In this document: piece by piece, positions 8,924-14,748 of the stretch
Layout of the letters: every line of letters starts with the position of its first letter
Position numbering within the stretch: the first letter of the stretch is position 1
Origin: UMGS1484 sp045661365
GTDB taxonomy: Bacteria > Bacillota > Clostridia > Oscillospirales > Acutalibacteraceae
DNA length: 28,408 nt
Reading direction: 5' to 3'
Assembly: GCA_045661365.1 (NCBI GenBank)
Contig: JAZRFL010000160.1
Span: forward strand, 1-28,408
Translations under genes and position numbers: made by a program
Notes under the pieces: generated by a model
The model's input: only the letters and a program-made list of their open reading frames with translations
Told to the model about the DNA's origin: nothing
Database searches by the model: none

Positions 8924-9397
8924 TTATTTGTCAAAAAAGATATCGTGTACTGCTTGTACCGCACGATCGGCATCTTTTTTGTCAATGAGCACCGAGATCT
9001 TGATTTCGCTGGTGGCGATCATTTGAATGTTGATGTTGTTGGAGAACAAAGCCTCAAACATTTGGCTGGCTACACCGGGGTGAGATTCCATACCGGCACC
9101 AACAATAGACACCTTGGCAACGTCGGTATCTACTTTTACTTCCAAAGCGGTTTGCAGGCATTCTACCCGTTTCAAGGCTTCTACCACGTCGTCTTTTTGA
9201 TCGGCAGAAACGGTGAATACAATATCCTTACTGCCGTCACGGCCAATGGATTGCAAAATAATGTCTACGTTGATTTTAGCTTGAGACAAAACCGAAAAGA
9301 TCTTATAAGCCATGCCGGGAATATCGGCAATGCCCACAATCGTAACACGAGCCACGTTGGTGTCTTTGGCTACACCGCGAATTAACATTTTTTCCAT
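8924..9397 (-). CDS. internal in-frame product of lysC: aspartokinase regulatory (beta) subunit
   Basis: An ATG at lysC codon 246 is preceded by AAGGAGGT (9408-9415, minus strand) with a 10-nt spacer. Starting there would give a 157-aa protein, MEKMLIRGVAKD..., containing only the two ACT domains. From established knowledge, Bacillus subtilis aspartokinase II is made in the same way: an alpha chain plus a beta chain started inside the same gene at Met246. The matching codon position and the strong Shine-Dalgarno make the same arrangement likely here. The Shine-Dalgarno bases also encode lysC residues, so some of the match may be coincidental. Confidence 0.72.
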   Translation of the reverse strand: MEKMLIRGVAKDTNVARVTIVGIADIPGMAYKIFSVLSQAKINVDIILQSIGRDGSKDIVFTVSADQKDDVVEALKRVECLQTALEVKVDTDVAKVSIVGAGMESHPGVASQMFEALFSNNINIQMIATSEIKISVLIDKKDADRAVQAVHDIFFDK

Positions 9398-10132
9398 AGT
9401 TCCAATTACCTCCTTGACCTTGGTGCCGGGCACACGTTGCAAGCTGGAGCAAACTTCAAGGTCCACGTTATATTTTTTGGCCATTTCAACCGAACGATTA
9501 TGCAGAACCTGTGCACCCAAGGTAGCAAGCTCCAGCATTTCGTCGTAAGTGATTACATCTAATTTTTTTGCGCCGGTTACCTTGCGCGGGTCGGCGGTAT
9601 AAACACCGTCAACGTCGGTAAAAATTTGGCACAGATCGGCTTTTAGGGTTGCGGCAATGGCAACGGCGGTGGTGTCAGAGCCACCACGACCCAAGGTAGT
9701 GATATCTTCGTATTTGTTGATTCCTTGGAATCCTGCCACGATTACAATGTTGCGGCGGGACAACTCCATGCTTAACCGTTCGCTGTCGATCTTTTTGATA
9801 CGGGCGTTGCCGTAGTTGGAATCGGTTTGCATGCCGATTTGCCAACCCAGCAGAGAAATAGCGGGCAAGCCCATGGCTTTGATCGCCATAGCAAGCAGAG
9901 AGGCAGACATTTGTTCCCCTGCGGTCATGAGCATATCCAATTCCCGTTTAGAAGCACGGGGATTGATTTCTGCCGCTTTTTCGATCAGATCGTCGGTGGT
10001 GTCGCCTTGTGCGGAAACAATAACCACCACATCGTTGCCTGCACGGTAGGTGTCGGCAATGATCGAAGCGACGTTCCGCACTCGCTCGGCATTGGCAACT
10101 GAACTGCCGCCGAATTTTTGCACTACTAACAT
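8924..10132 (-). CDS. lysC: aspartate kinase (aspartokinase II type), full-length alpha subunit
   Basis: This 402-aa enzyme phosphorylates aspartate, the first step to lysine, threonine, methionine and diaminopimelate. The amino-acid-kinase domain occupies about 1-235, with KFGGSS at 6-11, the MLMTAGEQMSASLLA segment, and TTLGRGGSDTTA further on. Two ACT domains follow, beginning near RVTIVGIADIPGMAYK (about 261) and AKVSIVGAGMESHPGVA (about 337); in this family they bind the feedback amino acid(s). GGAGGA precedes the start, 17 nt after the hom stop. Codon 246 is an ATG preceded by a strong internal ribosome binding site, so a separate regulatory subunit is probably also made; see the separate entry. 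Confidence 0.96.
   Translation of the reverse strand: MLVVQKFGGSSVANAERVRNVASIIADTYRAGNDVVVIVSAQGDTTDDLIEKAAEINPRASKRELDMLMTAGEQMSASLLAMAIKAMGLPAISLLGWQIGMQTDSNYGNARIKKIDSERLSMELSRRNIVIVAGFQGINKYEDITTLGRGGSDTTAVAIAATLKADLCQIFTDVDGVYTADPRKVTGAKKLDVITYDEMLELATLGAQVLHNRSVEMAKKYNVDLEVCSSLQRVPGTKVKEVIGTMEKMLIRGVAKDTNVARVTIVGIADIPGMAYKIFSVLSQAKINVDIILQSIGRDGSKDIVFTVSADQKDDVVEALKRVECLQTALEVKVDTDVAKVSIVGAGMESHPGVASQMFEALFSNNINIQMIATSEIKISVLIDKKDADRAVQAVHDIFFDK
9408..9415 (-). promoter_or_regulatory. strong internal ribosome binding site in lysC
   Basis: The minus strand reads AAGGAGGT, a near-perfect anti-16S match, 10 nt before the in-frame ATG at 9397. It is stronger than the site before the lysC start itself and decides the proposed beta-subunit start. 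Confidence 0.7.
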
Positions 10133-10149
10133 CGGTTCATTCCTCCAGA

Positions 10150-11388
10150 CTATTCACAAACCCAAAATACATTAATGGGTTCGATTTGCATACTTAAAGA
10201 TTTGAGTTTTTCTTCGATCTCGCCAAGAGGTGCTTTGGGAATAATAAAGGCGATCTCATGAGCGGGGGCGTCGGCATAATCCAACACCTCTACACAGCCA
10301 AACACCTTGTTTACCTCGGTATAAGCAGCTTCGGTATTGGCGGCTTTGGCATGAACGTAGACTGCCATGCTTTCGGTTTTGTAATCTTCGACGTAATCGG
10401 GAGCGCCGTCTTCCCAGAAAATATTTTTGCGGGCGGCACGGTGATTAACACAGTCGATCATGTCGGCTACCACAGCGCTGGCAGTGGGCAATTTACCTGC
10501 CCCTTTGCCGTAAAACATAACGTCACCGGTAGCGTCCCCCCGTACCATAACCGCATTAAATACATCATCTACCATAGACAAGGGACTGGTCATAGACACC
10601 AGCATGGGGTTAACGGTACATTGCACCTTTCCGTTGGGAAGCATACGGGTGCGACCGATCAGCTTGATCACGCTGTTATATACCTTGGCAAAGGCCACGT
10701 CGGTGGCAGTGATCTTGGTAATGCCCTCGGTACATACCTGTGCGGGATACACGTGCTTACCGTAAGCAATAGAGGACAAAATACAGATCTTGCGGCAGGC
10801 GTCGTGTCCGTCTACGTCGGCAGAAGGATTCCGTTCGGCATACCCCAACTGTTGGGCAAGGGAAAGCGCATCTTCAAACGTCATGCCCTCTTTGATCATT
10901 TTAGTCATAATAAAGTTGGTGGTGCCGTTTAAAATACCCAAAATTTCGGTAATGGTATTGGCAGCCAAGCATTGGTGAATGGGGCGAATAATGGGAATCC
11001 CACCACCCACACTTGCTTCGAACATATAGTTTACGTTGTTGGCTTTGGCAATTTCCAACAATTCGGCACCTTTGGCGGCAACCAATTCCTTGTTAGAGGT
11101 TACCACACTTTTCCCTGCCAAAAGCAGTTGCTTGGTGTAATCGTAAGCAGGCTTCAGTCCCCCCATTACCTCTGCTACCACCGTAACTTGGGGGTCGTTT
11201 AAAATATCGTTGAAATCGGTGGTAAATTTGTCGCTGTACGCAAGACCGGGGAACTCCCGCAGATCCAACACGTGTTTCAGCTCCAAAGGTTCCCCTGCTC
11301 GGGCTTCTATGCTTGCCCGATTCATATAAAACAGTTCCACAACACCGGAGCCTACGACCCCGTGTCCCATCACTGCCAATCCTTGCAT
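10150..11388 (-). CDS. hom: homoserine dehydrogenase
   Basis: This 412-aa NAD(P)-dependent enzyme reduces aspartate semialdehyde to homoserine, the branch to threonine and methionine. The N terminus AVMGHGVVGSGVVELF is the Rossmann dinucleotide-binding loop. Substrate-domain motifs such as SNKELVAAKGAELL, EASVGGGIPIIRP and GILNGTTNFIMTKM are intact, as is NPSADVDGHDACRK. The last ~75 residues resemble a degenerate ACT domain (from about MAVYVHAKAANTEAAY), suggesting feedback control. I chose the ATG at 11388, 9 nt after AGAGAGG; the ATG at 11397 abuts that site. A longer in-frame extension to 11445 would overlap the promoter. It is the first gene of the hom-lysC-yerC-like-methyltransferase-valS-folC-rhamnosidase run. 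Confidence 0.95.
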   Translation of the reverse strand: MQGLAVMGHGVVGSGVVELFYMNRASIEARAGEPLELKHVLDLREFPGLAYSDKFTTDFNDILNDPQVTVVAEVMGGLKPAYDYTKQLLLAGKSVVTSNKELVAAKGAELLEIAKANNVNYMFEASVGGGIPIIRPIHQCLAANTITEILGILNGTTNFIMTKMIKEGMTFEDALSLAQQLGYAERNPSADVDGHDACRKICILSSIAYGKHVYPAQVCTEGITKITATDVAFAKVYNSVIKLIGRTRMLPNGKVQCTVNPMLVSMTSPLSMVDDVFNAVMVRGDATGDVMFYGKGAGKLPTASAVVADMIDCVNHRAARKNIFWEDGAPDYVEDYKTESMAVYVHAKAANTEAAYTEVNKVFGCVEVLDYADAPAHEIAFIIPKAPLGEIEEKLKSLSMQIEPINVFWVCE

Positions 11389-11411
11389 ATTGTTCATCCT
11401 CTCTGTGAAGC

Positions 11412-11431
11412 GGTTGACAGAATTTGTCACC
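11412..11431 (-). promoter_or_regulatory. inverted repeat in the hom leader
   Basis: GGT(T)GACA and TGTCACC flank a 5-nt loop, giving a seven-pair stem with one bulged T. It lies between the hom promoter and start, in a leader of about 55 nt. It could be an operator or an RNA hairpin. It is short enough to be chance, and no lysine or other riboswitch is recognisable. Confidence 0.35.
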
Positions 11432-11450
11432 CTAAAGTCATACACAAAGC

Positions 11451-11479
11451 ATTATACAACACTTTCATGCTTTAATCAA
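11451..11479 (-). promoter_or_regulatory. sigma-A promoter for the hom operon
   Basis: On the minus strand TTGATT (-35, 11474-11479) and a perfect TATAAT (-10, 11451-11456) are separated by 17 bp. The predicted start of transcription is about 55 nt before the hom ATG. No other clear promoter is seen before the GH78 stop, so it probably serves the whole run down to folC and the rhamnosidase. Confidence 0.8.
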
Positions 11480-11525
11480 GTAAATTTTCACACTTTTAAG
11501 CACTAAAATTTTAGAGAAATCCACA

Positions 11526-11560
11526 AAAAAAGGATCCCGTGCGAAACAGAATCCTTTTTT
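11526..11560 (-). terminator. terminator after the dockerin-CAP gene (bidirectional form)
   Basis: The 10-bp arms AAAAAAGGAT and ATCCTTTTTT flank a 15-nt loop. The minus-strand reading ends in a T run just downstream of the dockerin-CAP stop at 11584. The arms are A:T rich, so stability is modest. Confidence 0.6.
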
Positions 11561-11583
11561 AACGTCATTGGTGGATTTTTGTT

Positions 11584-12405
11584 TTACATACCAATAAACA
11601 ATTGTACCCAGCAATACCCAATATAGCCTTCTTGCTTACAAGGCACAACACCCACAATAATATGGGTAAAATTGGGATCCAAAATATTCTCCCTGTGTCC
11701 TTGGGAGTCCATCCAAGCTCTCATAACCCAATCAGATGTTGTTTGCCCTATGGCAATGTTTTCTCCCAACGTATACCACGGCACGCTGTGGGGAATGACC
11801 GTAAAGCAACTGCTGCCGTCCGGTCGGGTGTGATCAAACAGGGTGTTCAGCTCTTTGGCGCGAATATCGGCAAAGGATTGCCCCGCCGTGTAATACGCCA
11901 GTGGCTTCAACCCCTCTTTGGCACGTTCTGCGTTGACCAACTGCAACACTTCTTGGCACATAGCGGGAATCGGAGGCAGGTATGCCACCGTTTTTTCCTC
12001 ATAGGCCGAGCAATATTGACAGTCTCTGCGTAAAATACCGTCTTGTGCCTGTGTTGCCGTTTGCACTTCTTGCCATTGACTCCACAAGTGTACCGTTACC
12101 GACTCGGGCGTATCCAATACCGTGGGCTTACCCACCGTGTGTTTTAAAATCTCCAACGCATCGTCGGCGCCGATTCTTCCGTCACGGTTAACGTCTGCCG
12201 CAGGAAGCATACGGTCATTGGTCGATTTGCCCACCAACAAGCGCAATACCTCCAAAGCATCGCTCGCGTCGATTTTTCGGTCTAAATTCAAATCGCCGTA
12301 CAAGGCATGGTGTTCCCCGTACGTCTCGGCTTGTGCCGCCACTGATCCCATGGGAAGCACCGCCAATACCAAGATCAATACCAATAAGCAAATTCGTTTC
12401 ATCAT
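11584..12405 (-). CDS. secreted dockerin protein with a C-terminal CAP/SCP (YkwD-like) domain
   Basis: The 273-aa protein starts with a signal peptide (residues 1-27, hydrophobic LLVLILVLAVLP, likely cut after AQA). A type I dockerin follows at about 36-93: two calcium-loop repeats, YGDLNLDRKIDASDALEVL and ADVNRDGRIGADDALEIL, each ending in a LxxxVGK helix. A short linker with a Cys pair (C129, C132) leads to a CAP domain at about 149-273, marked by LVNAERAKEGLKPL, FDHTRPDG (H192), LGENIA (E215) and MDSQGHRENIL (H237). Dockerins bind cohesins, so this protein may be displayed on a scaffoldin or the cell surface. The function of bacterial CAP domains is mostly unknown. It has its own promoter and terminator and stands alone. 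The downstream of the two adjacent ATGs is an equal alternative start. Confidence 0.9.
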   Translation of the reverse strand: MMKRICLLVLILVLAVLPMGSVAAQAETYGEHHALYGDLNLDRKIDASDALEVLRLLVGKSTNDRMLPAADVNRDGRIGADDALEILKHTVGKPTVLDTPESVTVHLWSQWQEVQTATQAQDGILRRDCQYCSAYEEKTVAYLPPIPAMCQEVLQLVNAERAKEGLKPLAYYTAGQSFADIRAKELNTLFDHTRPDGSSCFTVIPHSVPWYTLGENIAIGQTTSDWVMRAWMDSQGHRENILDPNFTHIIVGVVPCKQEGYIGYCWVQLFIGM

Positions 12406-12440
12406 AACCCATTCCCCATTGCAAAATTTGATCTGAATCC

Positions 12441-12469
12441 ATTATATGCGAAGCGTCCCGAAAATGCAA
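12441..12469 (-). promoter_or_regulatory. sigma-A promoter for the dockerin-CAP gene
   Basis: TTGCAT (-35, 12464-12469) and a perfect TATAAT (-10, 12441-12446) are separated by 17 bp on the minus strand, about 36 nt before the ATG. Confidence 0.75.
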
Positions 12470-12526
12470 CCAATTCAAAAGCAAAAAACGATGGGTTTTT
12501 GAACTCTCAAAACAATTCCCTACATG

Positions 12527-14248
12527 TTATCGCCTTGGCGTAAATCCCGCACAGTTCGGCGTATTATTGTTAATTGAAAAATTGCAATGTCCGGCATGAG
12601 CACAGGCTCGACATTGTGCCTGTGCGGCACTGCGTAATTTCTCTTCTTTTTCCCGTTGGAGTGCCGCTTGCTTCAGTTCCTCTTTTCGGCGTAATTCCTT
12701 TTCATGGAGTTCTTTACTCAACGCCGCTCTTTTTTGTGCTTCTTCCTCGGTTTTCCTCCTGTTTTCTTCCTCCTTTTGTCTGCGTTCTTCTTCCATTTTG
12801 GCTTTATATTCTTTATAGTTTTGCTCTCTCTCACGCTCTTCTTCTTCGCGTTTTTGACGTTCTTCGTCAGACAAATTAATGCATTCCCAGATCATGTCAC
12901 ATATGTCATTTGGGGCATCGGGATCACCGGTTTCCATGGTTTCGGTAATCGCTTTCACATAACTATAACATATCGCATCGGCATAATATGCATCCCTTTT
13001 GCGATCGGGCATCCAACAAAACGGTTCTGCAAGCAACCCGGTATCCGTATTAAATATACCAGCCCCGTTAATACCTCCTATGCATCCCAGGATCGTTTCT
13101 TCTTCATCGAACGGATGTTGTTGAATAACAGATGTGTATTCATCGTTATTCAAAACAAAATTACGACATTCTTCTTCTGAAACAGAGGTGTATGCGTCTA
13201 CTGCTCCGTTATATTTTTTGAAATGCAATGCTCGTAGCGCAACAGAAGCAACCGAGTCCATTTTTTGTTGACTCCATAATGCTGCATCAAGACATTGATA
13301 CAGTACTCTTTCTACTACCGTATTTCCTTCCAAATACAATTTTTTTGTTAAATATCTAATATATTCTTCGTAGCTCGCATTGCCAATCAAATCTCTGTAG
13401 GTTGTTCTACCCCGATTGACGCCGTCTTTAAAATACGTTATACTTCGGGTGCTAACTACATCTATAATTTTTTGATAATCTGTATTTATTTTTTCCATTA
13501 CACCGGGATAACAAATACGATACGCCTCTTCAATCGAACACTTGTACGGTTTTGCAGGGACAAAGTCCTGGGATGCAATACCGAAAACGTGTCTGTTCAA
13601 ATAAAGTGTTTGTGCCGCAATGTGGTTACCCAAAGAATAAATTTTTCCATCATTTTCAGAATATCCGTTGCATGTTCCTGATTGCTCAAACATTTCTACC
13701 ACTTGGTTAAGTGTTTGGGCGTTATACATCCCGCCTAATTGAAATGCCACGTACTTGGCAATACCTGCAAAAGTTACCCCTCCCTTTATCGTCGAAAGCA
13801 ACGCATAGGTAATATTATAATATTTGACTATTACATCATCCGTAAGACTTTTCGCAATCATTTCCAACTTTTTTACATTGGTTTTTGCAATGTCAAATGC
13901 AATATCTTTTGGATATTTATAATTTGTCGAATCCTTAAAGCGACTAAATTTAAAAAGAGTACTTGGCTCTGTAGGAAGAGAATATCCTTGCCCATAGCCC
14001 GCATACACCAAGCACTTCATCAGGTCGGAAACAACTTGCTGATTGCACGATCTTCCCAAGTGAAACTCGATGTAATTCATAATGTTTTCTTTGTCTATAC
14101 CCCAAAGATACCCCTCTGTTCCCCTAGAAAGAAACAAACCATATACCATTTCATAATATTGATTCACCTCTTCTTCGGTAGGCGTATTTGTGATACCGAT
14201 TTGTTGCGAAATGTTGTTTAACATTTCTTTGAATTTTAAAATTCCCAT
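12527..14248 (-). CDS. unrecognised 573-aa protein: internal repeat, charged coiled coil and C-terminal Cys4 cluster
   Basis: I do not recognise this protein. No signal peptide or membrane segment is visible, so it is probably cytoplasmic. Residues about 26-90 and 137-198 look like two copies of a ~60-aa module: each has YY..(V/T)Y.L near its start, then I..Y(I/V).F.LG...N.Q and an ending GYS. The middle (about 200-455) has no familiar motif. Residues about 460-542 are an uninterrupted Glu/Lys/Arg-rich coiled coil. The tail holds four cysteines (C546, C549, C555, C566; C-x2-C-x5-C-x10-C) ending CAGFTPRR, which looks like a small zinc or Fe-S knuckle. An AAGGAG site precedes the ATG, 11 nt after the Mor-family gene, so the two form an operon. 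The gene is visibly more AT-rich than its neighbours, hinting at acquisition by transfer. Confidence 0.85.
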   Translation of the reverse strand: MGILKFKEMLNNISQQIGITNTPTEEEVNQYYEMVYGLFLSRGTEGYLWGIDKENIMNYIEFHLGRSCNQQVVSDLMKCLVYAGYGQGYSLPTEPSTLFKFSRFKDSTNYKYPKDIAFDIAKTNVKKLEMIAKSLTDDVIVKYYNITYALLSTIKGGVTFAGIAKYVAFQLGGMYNAQTLNQVVEMFEQSGTCNGYSENDGKIYSLGNHIAAQTLYLNRHVFGIASQDFVPAKPYKCSIEEAYRICYPGVMEKINTDYQKIIDVVSTRSITYFKDGVNRGRTTYRDLIGNASYEEYIRYLTKKLYLEGNTVVERVLYQCLDAALWSQQKMDSVASVALRALHFKKYNGAVDAYTSVSEEECRNFVLNNDEYTSVIQQHPFDEEETILGCIGGINGAGIFNTDTGLLAEPFCWMPDRKRDAYYADAICYSYVKAITETMETGDPDAPNDICDMIWECINLSDEERQKREEEEREREQNYKEYKAKMEEERRQKEEENRRKTEEEAQKRAALSKELHEKELRRKEELKQAALQREKEEKLRSAAQAQCRACAHAGHCNFSINNNTPNCAGFTPRR

Positions 14249-14259
14249 AAGTATTCTCC

Positions 14260-14535
14260 TTATTCCTCGTCATTGTTTTTTAATATTCGGCGCACCGAAC
14301 GTTCACTGTAATTATATTTCCGTGCAAGAATCCGTATATTTGATCCGTCAAACTCTTTTTGAATGCAGCTGTAAATATATTCTTTGCTGTAAAATTCCAC
14401 CGGAAAGGTGATTTGTTGACCCCGGTATTCTCGAAAAAGAATTTCGGCGTTTTCTTTTCCGATCAGCTCAGCAATATCTCGATACAGGGCATTTAAATTT
14501 CTGATTTCGCACTTCATAGTTAAAATACTTCTCAT
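14260..14535 (-). CDS. Mor-family helix-turn-helix regulator
   Basis: This small protein (91 aa from the chosen ATG) resembles the Mor transcription activator family (PF08765). An N-terminal helix with IAELIGKENAEILFREYRG is followed by the family-typical GQQITFPVEFYSKEYI, and then by a C-terminal helix-turn-helix, IRILARKYNYSERSVRRIL. Mor itself is the phage Mu middle-operon activator; chromosomal relatives are common in Clostridia and mostly uncharacterised. The start is uncertain: GTG at 14553 and ATG at 14517 are alternatives, and no site has a strong ribosome binding site. It is the first gene of a two-gene unit with the 573-aa protein and probably controls it or its own expression; that is inference from position. 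Confidence 0.8.
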   Translation of the reverse strand: MRSILTMKCEIRNLNALYRDIAELIGKENAEILFREYRGQQITFPVEFYSKEYIYSCIQKEFDGSNIRILARKYNYSERSVRRILKNNDEE

Positions 14536-14703
14536 TTCTTCAATTCTTTCCACAATTTTATAACAGAATTTGAGGCGTTTCTACTGTTGTGTAACATTGT
14601 AAATTTCATTGTATTTGTCAAGATTTTACAAAAGCCGCCCCTCTCATATCTGTTAGATGTCCGTTTTCAAAAAAATGACCACAATTTTCAAAAAAAAACG
14701 CAA

Positions 14704-14738
14704 AAAAATCGGACACGCGTGTTTCGTGTCCGATTTTT
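14704..14738 (-). terminator. strong hairpin terminator after the sigma-factor fusion gene
   Basis: A perfect 14-bp stem (left arm 14704-14717, right arm 14725-14738) with a 7-nt loop has a run of A on its left and T on its right, so it can act on both strands. The minus-strand reading ends the sigma-fusion gene, whose stop is at 14749. Confidence 0.9.
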
Positions 14739-14748
14739 CACGTTTAGT

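Noticed and set aside
11389..11460. Lysine or other riboswitch before hom
   Set aside because: The leader is only about 55 nt, far shorter than any known amino-acid riboswitch, and shows no T-box sequence.
12483..12502. A:T hairpin as terminator after the 573-aa gene
   Set aside because: The stem is almost only A:T pairs with unequal arms, so it would be too weak to claim.
14591..14621. TTGACA at 14616-14621 (minus strand) as the -35 of a promoter for the Mor-family gene
   Set aside because: No acceptable -10 lies 16-18 bp downstream; the nearest candidates are at 14 or 19 bp. A promoter probably exists in 14554-14700 but I cannot place it.
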